From Acinetobacter sp. TR3 (GTDB lineage: Bacteria; Pseudomonadota; Gammaproteobacteria; Pseudomonadales; Moraxellaceae): a stretch of DNA of 64,000 bases. The notes under the pieces are model-generated. The model saw only the letters and a program-made list of their open reading frames with translations. It had not been told where the DNA came from and made no database searches. Within the stretch, counting starts at the first letter, position 1. Each line of letters opens with the position of its first letter. Positions 27,718 through 35,928 of this stretch are shown piece after piece. The stretch lies in the NCBI RefSeq assembly GCF_027105055.1, contig NZ_CP114264.1, positions 1,984,001 through 2,048,000 on the forward strand. The letters are read 5' to 3'. A program made the translations under genes and the position numbers.

Positions 27718-28522
27718 GGTGGTGTTTCAAAATGTATGCTGATCATTTTAACATCACTATACAAAACTGTGGTTAATGTAAAAGAATCCAAGATTAAAAG
27801 CTTTTACATGATTCAATACCTTCTTCGAAAAACAGCATGTTCTTCTTACTGCTCGCCTTATGCGGTGTCTTAATTGGCAGTTGTTTCCTTCTATCCCGAC
27901 TGTATAATATTTCCCTTCTTGGTCCGGCTTAAAAATTTTGATGAAACTTTCCCAATGATCACTCGATATACAATCATAAGTAATACCCAGTTCTTCTAAA
28001 CGGTTTTTTAGCCTTTGTGCTGTATGAGCATCTCTTCCTCCCCATACAAAAGCCACTATTTCTCCGCTACTTCTATCATAGACGTACTGTAGCCAATGCT
28101 TATCTTTCTTGTTGCCTACAAATGTCCAAAATTCATCAACTTCCAAGCATTTATAATGAGTTCTTTGAGGAATTACTTCATGATTTGATTGTGTAAGCGT
28201 TTTAAGTATCTTGCCAATACTAAACCTCGTAATCTTTGCAATATCCCGAATGCCACAACATCGCACAAGCATAAGCAAAATCAATTTGACCGCTTTTGAA
28301 TGACAGCCTAAATACGTCAAATTATGGTCACCCACAAACTGCCTATTACATTCTTTACAACGATAGTTTTGCTTACCATCGTGTTTAATGCCATTCTTCT
28401 TTATACTTGTACTCTGGCATCGAGGACAATGAAGTTCTATTTCGATTTTCACACATTTAAATATAGCTGAATTGTTCCTCGTTGCCTCCTTTTCTTATGA
28501 GCATACTTTTTAGAACACCACC
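27718..28522 (-). mobile_element. IS1-family element nested in the IS5-family element
   Basis: The 805-bp element is bounded by imperfect inverted repeats GGTGGTGTTTCAAAATGTATGCT (left) and the complement of AGCATACTTTTTAGAACACCACC (right). It is flanked by an 8-bp target duplication TAATTTCA (27710-27717 and 28523-28530), the size expected for IS1. It sits only 15 bp inside the left end of the IS5 element, so it inserted after it. Confidence 0.92.
27757..28452 (-). CDS. IS1-family transposase, single-frame
   Basis: The 231-residue DDE transposase has an N-terminal zinc finger (CPRCQ ... CKECN, residues 9-34), a helix-turn-helix region, and catalytic residues visible as Asp in LEVDEFWTFVG, Asp in SSDHWESF and Glu in VGIEGNNCQLR. 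Classic IS1 makes this protein by frameshifting between InsA and InsB; here it is one uninterrupted frame, as in some IS1 relatives. The start is GTG at 28452. It appears intact and may be active. Confidence 0.92.
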   Translation of the reverse strand: MKIEIELHCPRCQSTSIKKNGIKHDGKQNYRCKECNRQFVGDHNLTYLGCHSKAVKLILLMLVRCCGIRDIAKITRFSIGKILKTLTQSNHEVIPQRTHYKCLEVDEFWTFVGNKKDKHWLQYVYDRSSGEIVAFVWGGRDAHTAQRLKNRLEELGITYDCISSDHWESFIKIFKPDQEGKYYTVGIEGNNCQLRHRIRRAVRRTCCFSKKVLNHVKAFNLGFFYINHSFV

Positions 28523-28574
28523 TAATTTCATTCTTTTTTGGCAATTGGAAAAATAATTTGTTAAATTCTCCCCC

Positions 28575-28907
28575 ATGAGAAAACCATATCCCAGCGACAT
28601 TAGTCGAGAAGCCTTTAAAGAAATTAAACCGTTACTATTGAGCGGAAGAAAACAAACACGTCCAAGAGTCGTTGATGTCTATGAAGTGTTTTGCGCCTTG
28701 CTCTATATTCTAAAAAGTGGATGTCAATGGAGTATGCTTCCTCGAGACTTTCCACCTAAAAGCACTGTGCATTATTACTTCTCAATTTGGAATAGAAAAC
28801 CATCAGAAACTGAACCTAGCATACTTGAGCAAGCTTTAAAAAAATGTGGTTGGCGAGGCCCGTATCAACAATGGACGGAAAGAACAAACGAGCTTTATCA
28901 TCATTGA
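28575..28907 (+). CDS. IS5-family transposase, N-terminal frame
   Basis: The 110-codon frame encodes the N-terminal DUF4096-type domain of IS5/IS427 transposases (RKPYPSDISREAFKEIKPLL, then LYILKSGCQWSMLPRDFPP). It overlaps the second frame from 28846. A run of seven A at 28837-28843 just before the overlap is a plausible slippage site. The frame ends in residues (ELYHH) that are out-of-frame catalytic-domain sequence. Confidence 0.88.
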   Translation: MRKPYPSDISREAFKEIKPLLLSGRKQTRPRVVDVYEVFCALLYILKSGCQWSMLPRDFPPKSTVHYYFSIWNRKPSETEPSILEQALKKCGWRGPYQQWTERTNELYHH

Positions 28908-29376
28908 TTCACAAAGTGTAAAAAACACAGATACCGCACGTAATAAAGGCTATGACGCTGGTAAAAGAGTTTCAGGGATTAAAAGACATATCATTGTTGA
29001 TACTCAAGGTCTGCCTCATGGAATATTTATTACGACAGCAGATAAAACAGATCGTCAAGGTGCATTAGATGCCATAACTTTACATAGAGACACCTTACAA
29101 AATGTAGAGGTTGTACTTGTTGATGGTGGTTATACAGGCGAACCCTTTTCTTTGGCTGTTAATGATTTAATCAGAGCGCGAGTTGAAGTTGCTAAACGAA
29201 GTGAATTACATAAATTTGCAGTCATACCACAACGCTGGGTTGTGGAAAGATCATTTGCTTGGTTAGAAAAATGTAGAAGGCTTTGGAAAAACTGTGAAAA
29301 GCACCTAAATACGAGCCTTCAGTTCATTAATTTAGCCTTTTTAAGGCTACTTTTGCATAGAAAATATTCTGGATAG
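28846..29376 (+). CDS. IS5-family transposase, catalytic frame
   Basis: The 176-codon frame carries the DDE domain: IIDSQSVKNTDTARNKGYDAGK (first Asp), VVLVDGGYTGEPF (second Asp) and VERSFAWLEKCRRLWKNCE (Glu). It needs a +1 (or -2) shift from the upstream frame to make a full transposase. The IS427 group is known for frameshifting, but usually -1, so this copy may instead have gained or lost a base in the A-run. No good independent start is visible apart from GTG at 28846. Confidence 0.85.
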   Translation: MVGEARINNGRKEQTSFIIIDSQSVKNTDTARNKGYDAGKRVSGIKRHIIVDTQGLPHGIFITTADKTDRQGALDAITLHRDTLQNVEVVLVDGGYTGEPFSLAVNDLIRARVEVAKRSELHKFAVIPQRWVVERSFAWLEKCRRLWKNCEKHLNTSLQFINLAFLRLLLHRKYSG

Positions 29377-29381
29377 GTTCT

Positions 29382-29396
29382 TAGACTGGCTTTTTT
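29382..29396 (-). terminator. proximal arm of the split hfq terminator
   Basis: TAGACTGGCTTTTTT, 17 bp downstream of the hfq stop on the minus strand, is the partner of 27674-27688. With the insertion in the loop the RNA hairpin cannot form locally. Confidence 0.8.
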
Positions 29397-29413
29397 AAAA
29401 GATCATAGATCAA

Positions 29414-29896
29414 TTAACGATTATTTTCGTCTTCTTGACCATCTTCAAATTTAGTTTCGCTATCGAAGCCACCTTGATGACCAAAGCCACCTTGACCGCC
29501 AAAGCCACCTTGACCACCGAAGCCACCTTGACCACCGAAGCCGCCTTGACCACCGAAGCCACCTTGACCACCGAAGCCACCTTGACCGCCGAAGCCACCA
29601 CCTTGACCGCCAAATCCACCTTGACCGCCAAATCCGCCAGTAGAACCTTGACCACCGAAGCCACCAGTAGCACCTTGAGCACCAGCTGGACGTGGATTAC
29701 GTGCAGGAACAACTGTAGAAATCGCGTGTTTATAAACCATTTGGCTTACAGTATTTTTTAATAAAACTACATATTGGTCAAACGACTCGATATGCCCCTG
29801 TAATTTAATACCGTTCACGAGGAAAATAGAAACTGGAATACGTTCTTTACGGAGAGAATTTAAGAACGGATCTTGTAAAGTTTGACCTTTAGACAT
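29414..29896 (-). CDS. hfq: RNA chaperone Hfq with long Gly-rich C-terminal tail
   Basis: The 160-residue protein has a normal Sm core ([46 protein letters not shown], Sm2 motif [12 protein letters not shown]), residues 1-68. It forms a hexamer that matches small RNAs to mRNAs. Residues 78-143 are a repetitive Gly/Phe/Gln tail (GGFGGQG units), ending acidic ([12 protein letters not shown]). E. coli Hfq is 102 residues; a long Gly-rich tail is typical of Acinetobacter and Moraxella. Start at 29896 with GGAG 8 bp upstream; a TTG four codons earlier is less likely. miaA lies 91 bp upstream in the same direction, the common miaA-hfq order. Confidence 0.96.
   Translation of the reverse strand: MSKGQTLQDPFLNSLRKERIPVSIFLVNGIKLQGHIESFDQYVVLLKNTVSQMVYKHAISTVVPARNPRPAGAQGATGGFGGQGSTGGFGGQGGFGGQGGGFGGQGGFGGQGGFGGQGGFGGQGGFGGQGGFGGQGGFGHQGGFDSETKFEDGQEDENNR
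29468..29665. repeat. in-frame minisatellite encoding the Hfq Gly-rich tail
   Basis: Tandem 18-bp units (minus strand GGTGGTCAAGGTGGCTTC and close variants) with a few 21-bp or interrupted copies encode GGFGGQ repeats. Such repeats can change copy number by slippage without shifting the frame, so tail length may vary between strains. Confidence 0.85.
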
Positions 29897-29987
29897 TTTT
29901 AACTCCAAAAAAATTTTAAATCAGCGCAAAAAAACTATCTTTATTTTTCAGCTAAAAATTATAAAAAGACAGCCTGCGAATTTTGCT

Positions 29988-30932
29988 TTATCCAAAGAAG
30001 TTTCGCAAGTCTTCTTTCGCCTGCTTTATCGTGATGTAAGTTTTAAAATCGTGTATTTCTTGCAAAGAACGTAACCAAGTGTATTGACGTTTGGCAAGTT
30101 GCCGTGTCGCAAATAATGCTTTGTTCTCCATTTCTACTTTATTTTTGAGACTTAGGTCACTTTTTAATAAAAAATCTAAAGCTTGACGATAACCCACAGA
30201 CCGCATGGATGGTAAATTATCATTTAAATCGTATTTTTTAATTAATTCCTCTACTTCATTTAAAAATCCAATACTCCACATTTTGCTTAAACGTTGCTCA
30301 ATGCGTTGATGTAATTCTACCCGATCTGGCATCAATGCGTAATTATGAAATTTGTAACGATATGGTTGATTTTTAGGCTGCTCTGCCTGTAGTTTTGTTA
30401 TTGGTTCACCTGTAATTCGGTAAACTTCTAATGCCCTAATTATTCTTTGTTTATCTGAAACTTTGAACTTTTGTCCGGCAATTGGATCAACAGAAGCCAA
30501 TTCATCATAAACAGACTGCCAGCCTTCAAGATCAGCTTTAGCAAGAATCGCATCACGAATACTTTGATCCGCATTTGGCAGATTATCAGCTAATCCTTCA
30601 AGTAGCGATTTAAAATATAGCATTGTGCCGCCCACTAAAATTGGTGTTTTGCCACGCGAATGCATGTCATCAATTAATGGGCAAACATCTTCAACAAATT
30701 GTGCTGCTGAGTATACGTCCAATGGAGTAATAATATCGATTAAGTGATGCGGATATTGTTGTTGCTCTTCTTTTGTGGGTTTAGCAGTCCCAATATCCAT
30801 ATCTTTATAAACTAAAGCTGAATCCACAGAAATCAATTCGAAATTACCGCGTTCATAGAGTTCGCATGCCAATGCTGTTTTACCACTTGCGGTAGGCCCC
30901 ATTAGATTGATGACGGGCAATTGATTTGACAT
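29988..30932 (-). CDS. miaA: tRNA dimethylallyltransferase
   Basis: The 314-residue enzyme adds a dimethylallyl group to adenosine 37 of tRNAs reading UNN codons. It has P-loop [11 protein letters not shown] (residues 12-22), [22 protein letters not shown] (35-56), and [16 protein letters not shown] (about 100). Length is usual. It follows mutL by 6 bp and precedes hfq, the conserved tsaE-mutL-miaA-hfq order. Confidence 0.96.
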   Translation of the reverse strand: MSNQLPVINLMGPTASGKTALACELYERGNFELISVDSALVYKDMDIGTAKPTKEEQQQYPHHLIDIITPLDVYSAAQFVEDVCPLIDDMHSRGKTPILVGGTMLYFKSLLEGLADNLPNADQSIRDAILAKADLEGWQSVYDELASVDPIAGQKFKVSDKQRIIRALEVYRITGEPITKLQAEQPKNQPYRYKFHNYALMPDRVELHQRIEQRLSKMWSIGFLNEVEELIKKYDLNDNLPSMRSVGYRQALDFLLKSDLSLKNKVEMENKALFATRQLAKRQYTWLRSLQEIHDFKTYITIKQAKEDLRNFFG

Positions 30933-30938
30933 GTAAAA

Positions 30939-32879
30939 CTACTCTCCTCGAGCAAATAATTTATCTAATTGATGTAATGGAAATGCGCGCCAAGTTGGAC
31001 GCCCATGATTACATTGACTGGCAAATTCAGTTTGTTCCATTTGACGTAATAAAGCATTCATTTCCGAAAGACTGAGTTGTCGGTGTGCTCTTACAGCACC
31101 ATGACATGCCATACCAGCAAGAAGCTCATCACGTTTTTGTAATAGCCCCCTGGCTTCATCATTTGGATCAAGATCATTTAGTAATTCTGGAATTAAATTA
31201 CTAAAGTCAGCTTTATGCAAAATGGCAGGCACACCACGCACAATCACCTGATCATCGCCGTATTGATCAATTTCCAAACCCAAACGTTCTAATTGTGGTT
31301 GTAAATCTTCAACACGTGTGGCTTGCATACGAGTAATGGAAACAACTTTAGGAATCAGCAGTTGTTGCGAAGTCCAAAACTCAGGTTTATCCCATGCCGA
31401 CTTCATCTGCTGCAGCAAGATACGTTCATGTGCCGCATGCATATCCACAATGATCAGGCCTTCAGTATTTTGCGCCAAAATATAGATGCCATGCAGTTGT
31501 GCGATTGCAATTCCCAAAGGAAACTCATCTACACGTGATGGGCCTTGATCATTTCCATCTTCTGTTTCTTCACGTAAAGGCGCTAAATAGCTTTTTAGTG
31601 CATTATTTAACTGTGCAGAGCCATTATAACGTGGTTCTTGAGGTGTTGAATTGTACTGTACTGCCTGTGGACGGCTTTGATTAAACTCAGTGAGTAAATC
31701 TGTCGAAACAACAACCTGCTGATTGGCTTGTCGTTCAGGCTCAGCTACTGCTCGATGTAAATTGAATTGTTCTTGATATTTTGGCTGAGGCTGATAATTA
31801 AAATTTTCTGCATCAGCTTCATCTTTCTTCATCGCTTCTGCTAAATCAGCAGTTGCGGTTTGAAATTGAGACAAGGTTGCTTTGGCATAATGCCGTACAA
31901 ACTCATGTACTTCACGCTGGTTCAGAAAACGAATTTCATGCTTTGTTGGATGCACATTCACATCAATATTTTCAGGGTCAACTTCTAAAAACAATAAATA
32001 AGATGAATGTTGATGACCATGTAATATTCCCTCATAAGCCATACGCAATGCATGTGAAATGGTTTTATCTTTGACAATACGACCATTTACATAGACATAT
32101 TGCATATCAGCCTGTGCTCTTGCGTCGGAAGGATGCCCCAACCAACCAGACAAACGCATATTAATACTTTCAGCATCAATCCAATATGCATTTTGAATAA
32201 ACTGTTGACCTAACAACTGCTGGACACGCTGATAACGTAATTCACCACTATCAGCAATCGGCAAATTTAAACGAATATTATCGTTATGTTCGAGTACAAA
32301 ACGAATTTCAAAATGAGTCAAAGCCAAACGGCGGACTATTTCTTCGATATGACCAAATTCTGTACTTGGTTTTTTTAAAAACTTTCGGCGCGCAGGCACA
32401 TTGAAAAATAAATCTTGTACACGAATATGTGTACCTTTTTGTGCTGCGACAGCCTGTATTTGTTGATGATCAAATGCTGTTCCATTCACTTCAACCTGAT
32501 AACCCACACCTTGTTCATCTTGGCTACTGGTCAAAGTCAAACGTGATACCGCAGCAATAGAAGCTAATGCCTCTCCACGAAAGCCTAAACTAACAATTGC
32601 ATGCAAGTCTTCCGATGTTTTAATTTTACTTGTCGCATGCCGCATCACCGCTAATGGTAAATCTTCAGGATGAATTCCATGACCATTATCAATGATTTCA
32701 ATCAAAGTCGAACCACCTTGCGCCACCCGAATAATAAGTTCGGTTGCGCCAGCATCGATTGCATTTTCTAATAATTCTTTAACAACTGATGATGGACGTT
32801 CAATCACCTCACCCGCAGCAATCTGGTTGGCTAAGGCAGCATCAAGGGTATGAATACGACGAGTTGAATCATGCGCCAT
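30939..32879 (-). CDS. mutL: DNA mismatch repair protein MutL
   Basis: The 646-residue protein has the N-terminal GHKL ATPase ([34 protein letters not shown]) in residues 1-330, a linker rich in Gln (340-440), and a C-terminal dimerisation domain. That domain contains [13 protein letters not shown] (about 484), [10 protein letters not shown] and CNHGRPTWR, which match the metal-binding endonuclease motifs of nicking MutL proteins (as in Pseudomonas aeruginosa) rather than the E. coli type; the last acidic residue of the DMHA-x2-E-x4-E motif is Gln here. It overlaps tsaE by 11 bp. Confidence 0.95.
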   Translation of the reverse strand: MAHDSTRRIHTLDAALANQIAAGEVIERPSSVVKELLENAIDAGATELIIRVAQGGSTLIEIIDNGHGIHPEDLPLAVMRHATSKIKTSEDLHAIVSLGFRGEALASIAAVSRLTLTSSQDEQGVGYQVEVNGTAFDHQQIQAVAAQKGTHIRVQDLFFNVPARRKFLKKPSTEFGHIEEIVRRLALTHFEIRFVLEHNDNIRLNLPIADSGELRYQRVQQLLGQQFIQNAYWIDAESINMRLSGWLGHPSDARAQADMQYVYVNGRIVKDKTISHALRMAYEGILHGHQHSSYLLFLEVDPENIDVNVHPTKHEIRFLNQREVHEFVRHYAKATLSQFQTATADLAEAMKKDEADAENFNYQPQPKYQEQFNLHRAVAEPERQANQQVVVSTDLLTEFNQSRPQAVQYNSTPQEPRYNGSAQLNNALKSYLAPLREETEDGNDQGPSRVDEFPLGIAIAQLHGIYILAQNTEGLIIVDMHAAHERILLQQMKSAWDKPEFWTSQQLLIPKVVSITRMQATRVEDLQPQLERLGLEIDQYGDDQVIVRGVPAILHKADFSNLIPELLNDLDPNDEARGLLQKRDELLAGMACHGAVRAHRQLSLSEMNALLRQMEQTEFASQCNHGRPTWRAFPLHQLDKLFARGE

Positions 32880-33345
32880 TCAATTGTTCCTGCAAAGTTT
32901 GAGATAAAGATTCGGATTCAGTGGTTAGCGTGACAAACCGAGTCAATTCATCATCCGATTTTTGAATATCAATCACTACATCAGCTTTTGGAATTTCATC
33001 TCCACCTTTTGAAGGCCATTCAAATAAGAATAAAGCATCTGGTGTTTCTAAATAATCACGAATTCCCATCAGTTCTAATTCATAGGGATCATCTAAACGA
33101 TATAAGTCGAAATGGAAAATTTCTTTGCCTTGAATGGTATAGGGTTCAACCAAGGTATAAGTTGGACTTTTTACTGAACCTTGATGTCCAAGATTCTGGA
33201 TAAAATAACGCGTAAATGTCGTTTTCCCAGCGCCTAAATCACCAATCAAATATATAACGCCTGAATGTACTTGTTCTGAGAGCACCTGCGCAAATTTTTG
33301 AGTGTCTTGTTCATGATTTAAAGTAAATTTCACTGAATATGACAT
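32869..33345 (-). CDS. tsaE: tRNA threonylcarbamoyladenosine biosynthesis ATPase TsaE
   Basis: The 158-residue P-loop ATPase is needed with TsaB and TsaD for t6A37 formation on tRNA. It shows Walker [13 protein letters not shown] (about 34-45), [17 protein letters not shown] and FEWPSKG. The ATG at 33345 gives the usual family length; an upstream ATG at 33441 would add 32 residues of unlikely sequence. It overlaps mutL by 11 bp, so the two are translationally coupled. Confidence 0.94.
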   Translation of the reverse strand: MSYSVKFTLNHEQDTQKFAQVLSEQVHSGVIYLIGDLGAGKTTFTRYFIQNLGHQGSVKSPTYTLVEPYTIQGKEIFHFDLYRLDDPYELELMGIRDYLETPDALFLFEWPSKGGDEIPKADVVIDIQKSDDELTRFVTLTTESESLSQTLQEQLNGA

Positions 33346-33459
33346 GGCAAATAGAATAAAATTGGGATAGCAGCTATGATAACATTGCCCTGAGGTAAAG
33401 CCTAATCTAAAGCCATAGACTATTGAAATCCAATAACCCAACTAGAGTTATAAACACAA

Positions 33460-33972
33460 ATGACATATCAAAATATAGAAGGTGAATGGCATCTTGTTGC
33501 AAGCACCTCTATCCAAGCAGAATCAGATCTAGAGTTTCTTGAGAATAGTCCAGATCATAGTGGCATTTCTAACTGGTTAAATGGCTTTGATGATAAACTT
33601 ATAGAAGAAGCTCAAGAAACTTCAGGTTTAGTTTTATGTATAAAACAAGATGGCAGTTTTACTGAAGAAGTGACCGGAAACCCTAATGTTTATTGGTTTA
33701 ATGACGAAGGTTGCTTAGTAGATGTCACTCCTTTTAATGGTGTTCTAGTAGATACAGAACAAGGGGTGTATATCAAACCTACAAATATCAATAAATGGGC
33801 AATTCCAATTGAAGGTGCCTATGGTGCTTGTGTACTCCGTTATGACGATGGAGATACAAAAATCACAGATCATCTAAGACTTGTAGAAAAATATCTAGTT
33901 AGAACCGTAAATGTCGTTACTGATGAAGCGTATCTTGACCGTGTTCTTATAAAGTATAAACGAAATAGTTAA
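33460..33972 (+). CDS. protein of unknown function
   Basis: The 170-residue soluble protein is acidic, has no signal peptide and no membrane segment. It begins MTYQNIEGEWHLVAS, resembling the start of lipocalin-like or heat-shock HslJ-type small beta-barrel proteins, and is rich in beta-type sequence (GVLVDTEQGVYIKP). No motif allows a function. It is divergent from tsaE and looks single-copy and intact. Confidence 0.65.
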   Translation: MTYQNIEGEWHLVASTSIQAESDLEFLENSPDHSGISNWLNGFDDKLIEEAQETSGLVLCIKQDGSFTEEVTGNPNVYWFNDEGCLVDVTPFNGVLVDTEQGVYIKPTNINKWAIPIEGAYGACVLRYDDGDTKITDHLRLVEKYLVRTVNVVTDEAYLDRVLIKYKRNS

Positions 33973-34068
33973 TTTATTCTTCTTTTGACACACTCAAATT
34001 AGCACTTGAATCCAAACCAAAATTTAAGTGCTTTAACAACTCTATTTTTATATAAAAAACGCAATCTG

Positions 34069-34968
34069 ATGGAAATTTTCTCTCCTCCAATGATCAATGG
34101 TGTTAGTGCCAGTAAAGTCTATTTACCTCAAAATATTTCGGCACACACCATTTTTGAATATCTTTGCCAACATTTTCCCCATATTCAAGTCGGCGAATGG
34201 CAGCAGCGCTTTGCTGATCAGTTAATTTATGCGGCTGATGGTGACATCTTAAACATAGAAAGCCACTATACGCCTAATAGCCATATTTTTTATTATCGTT
34301 TTCTTGCTCATGAAGTTTCTGTCCCATTTCAGCATGAGATTTTATTTGAAAATGAAAATTTACTCGTTGTTGATAAACCCCACTTTCTAACAATGACACC
34401 GACAGGACAATACGTTCAAGAAACATTACTCGTCCGCTTAAAGAAACAAACAGGCTATGAAGCACTGACGCCAATCCACAGATTAGATCGAGAAACAGCA
34501 GGTGTCGTTTTATTCTGCAAAAAGCCAGAGCAAAGAGGAATATACCAACAGCTTTTTGCAGATCGAAAAGTACAAAAAATCTATCACGCGATTGCAGCTT
34601 ATCGAGCTGAATTACATTTCCCGCAAATATTACAGCTCCATTTAGAAAAAGGTCAGCCGTTTTATACGATGCAAATTAATTCTGAAAAACCTCAGAATTC
34701 TGAAACTTTGATAGAGCTTCTGGAACACAATCAACATTACGCAAAATATCTGCTTAAACCCAAGACGGGGAAACAACATCAATTGCGTGTACATCTCAAT
34801 TACTTAGGCATTCCAATTTTAAATGATCCATTTTACCCAGTTGTCGCACATAAAGCTGATGATGACTTTGAACAACCGCTCCAGTTGTTAGCAAAAAAGA
34901 TTTATTTTATAGATCCCATTTTAAATCAAGAAATGCATTTTAATTCTAAATTTGAATTGACACTGTAA
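34069..34968 (+). CDS. RluA-family pseudouridine synthase
   Basis: The 299-residue protein carries the RluA signature HRLDRETAGVVLFCKK (about residue 138, catalytic Asp in RLDR). Also visible are ENENLLVVDKPHFLTMTPTG, the usual lead-in, and KTGKQHQLRVHLNYLGIPILNDPFY, the closing block. It probably modifies uridines of rRNA or tRNA; the exact target cannot be told. The ATG at 34069 is preferred to a TTG at 34006. No S4 domain is evident. Confidence 0.9.
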   Translation: MEIFSPPMINGVSASKVYLPQNISAHTIFEYLCQHFPHIQVGEWQQRFADQLIYAADGDILNIESHYTPNSHIFYYRFLAHEVSVPFQHEILFENENLLVVDKPHFLTMTPTGQYVQETLLVRLKKQTGYEALTPIHRLDRETAGVVLFCKKPEQRGIYQQLFADRKVQKIYHAIAAYRAELHFPQILQLHLEKGQPFYTMQINSEKPQNSETLIELLEHNQHYAKYLLKPKTGKQHQLRVHLNYLGIPILNDPFYPVVAHKADDDFEQPLQLLAKKIYFIDPILNQEMHFNSKFELTL

Positions 34969-35012
34969 ATACAACGTAATGACAAAATTTCTATTTTTTC
35001 ACTTCAAAAATA

Positions 35013-35040
35013 TTGAAATTACATTGCAATGGTTTAGAAT
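35013..35040 (+). promoter_or_regulatory. candidate promoter with internal palindrome upstream of the RelB-like gene
   Basis: TTGAAA (35013-35018) and TAGAAT (35035-35040) are separated by 16 bp. The spacer contains the perfect 10-bp palindrome CATTGCAATG (35022-35031). A palindrome between the -35 and -10 boxes fits autorepression by a RelB/DinJ-type antitoxin, as is common for the family; binding is inferred. Confidence 0.5.
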
Positions 35041-35077
35041 ACATGACGATAATTAAAAATATTTGGTCGTATTCTGT

Positions 35078-35386
35078 ATGCGAAAAACAGAAGTTTATCA
35101 AGTTCGCCTTGATTCACAGGAAAAGAAACAAGCTTTTGCTGTTTTTAAGCAGCTCGGTATATCCCCTGCTCAAGCCGTTCGTCTTTTCTTTAAGCAAGTC
35201 GTTCTGACGAAGTCGATCCCGTTTGCAATTGAAAACCAAAACATCAATATGGAGCAGTTACTTAAGCTTCGTAAATCTAAAAATGCCACAGCAAACGAAA
35301 ATCCATCCGCAATTGATATAGAAGATGATCACGAAGATTTATTTGAAGAGCTGAATGCACTTTTAGGTGAAAGTGACAAAACTTAA
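35078..35386 (+). CDS. RelB/DinJ-family antitoxin-like protein, orphan
   Basis: The 102-residue protein starts MRKTEVYQVRLDSQEKKQAFAVFKQLGISPAQAVRLFFKQVV, the ribbon-helix-helix DNA-binding fold of RelB/DinJ antitoxins, and has an acidic disordered C-terminus (DIEDDHEDLFEEL) where a toxin would bind. No RelE/YafQ-like toxin follows: the next gene is a GNAT acetyltransferase 98 bp on. It may be an orphan antitoxin or a free-standing regulator. The ATG at 35078 is used because it sets the ribbon at residue 4. Confidence 0.82.
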   Translation: MRKTEVYQVRLDSQEKKQAFAVFKQLGISPAQAVRLFFKQVVLTKSIPFAIENQNINMEQLLKLRKSKNATANENPSAIDIEDDHEDLFEELNALLGESDKT

Positions 35387-35484
35387 CAATGTTGCATTTA
35401 TAAACAAGTTTTTATTTTTTAAGCTGAATTTTTTTCGTTATCCTGACAGTTCAAATAAAATTATAAATGTAAGGATAGACTGGA

Positions 35485-35928
35485 ATGATTGTTAAACGAG
35501 CGACGAAAGAAGATCTTCATCAACTTGCTGTCTTGTTTGACGAATACCGTCAATTCTATGGTGCGTCATCGAATGTTGAACAATCCTATCAATTTCTAAA
35601 ACATCGTTTCGAAAATAAAGATAGTGTCATTTTCATTCATCTTAAAGACGATGATTTCACTGGTTTTGTTTTACTTTATCTCGCATTTTCCTCTGTTGCT
35701 TGTGAAACGTATTACATTTTGGATGATGTTTATGTAACCCCATCTTATCGAAAACAAGGATCGGCTAAGCAATTAATTGACACTGCTATCCTTTTTGCTC
35801 GCCATGAAAATGCACAAAGAATTAGTCTTGAAACACAAAAAAATAATTATGAGTCCCGCCGTCTTTATGAACAAATGGGATTTATTCAAGATGATGAATT
35901 CAAAACCTTTCATTGCTTTTTAAAGTAA
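35485..35928 (+). CDS. GNAT-family N-acetyltransferase
   Basis: The 147-residue protein has the acetyl-CoA-binding block YILDDVYVTPSYRKQGSAKQLIDTA (about 78-102, with R/K-x-x-G-x-A/G) and the closing NNYESRRLYEQMGF. The substrate is unknown. Its AAGGA ribosome-binding site is good. It does not look like a TacT/AtaT toxin, which lacks this long N-terminal region and follows a DUF1778 gene. Confidence 0.88.
   Translation: MIVKRATKEDLHQLAVLFDEYRQFYGASSNVEQSYQFLKHRFENKDSVIFIHLKDDDFTGFVLLYLAFSSVACETYYILDDVYVTPSYRKQGSAKQLIDTAILFARHENAQRISLETQKNNYESRRLYEQMGFIQDDEFKTFHCFLK

Larger units (their letters stand above)
27695..29380 (+). mobile_element. IS5-family element (IS427-like), interrupted by an IS1-family element
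   Basis: The ends are inverted: GAACCTATCC at 27695 and GGATAGGTTC ending at 29380. They are flanked by the direct repeat TTA (27692-27694 and 29381-29383), matching the TNA target of the IS427 group. Removing the inner element and one copy of its duplication leaves 873 bp, a normal IS5-family size. The transposase is read in two overlapping frames. The target is the loop of a terminator hairpin. Confidence 0.88.

Noticed and set aside
27695..29380. Composite transposon
   Set aside because: The two elements are different families and one lies within the other; there is no cargo between like copies.
29468..29665. Tandem repeat that could be taken for a CRISPR array
   Set aside because: Units are 18-21 bp without unique spacers and encode the Hfq tail.
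29410..29761. Long low-complexity ORFs on both strands over hfq (Val/Lys-rich and Thr/Leu-rich)
   Set aside because: They are other-frame readings of the hfq 18-bp repeat; the real frame is Hfq, with an Sm core.
35078..35928. RelB-like gene plus GNAT gene as a toxin-antitoxin pair
   Set aside because: The antitoxin is RelB/DinJ-type while GNAT toxins pair with DUF1778 proteins, the gap is 98 bp, and the GNAT protein looks like an ordinary acetyltransferase.
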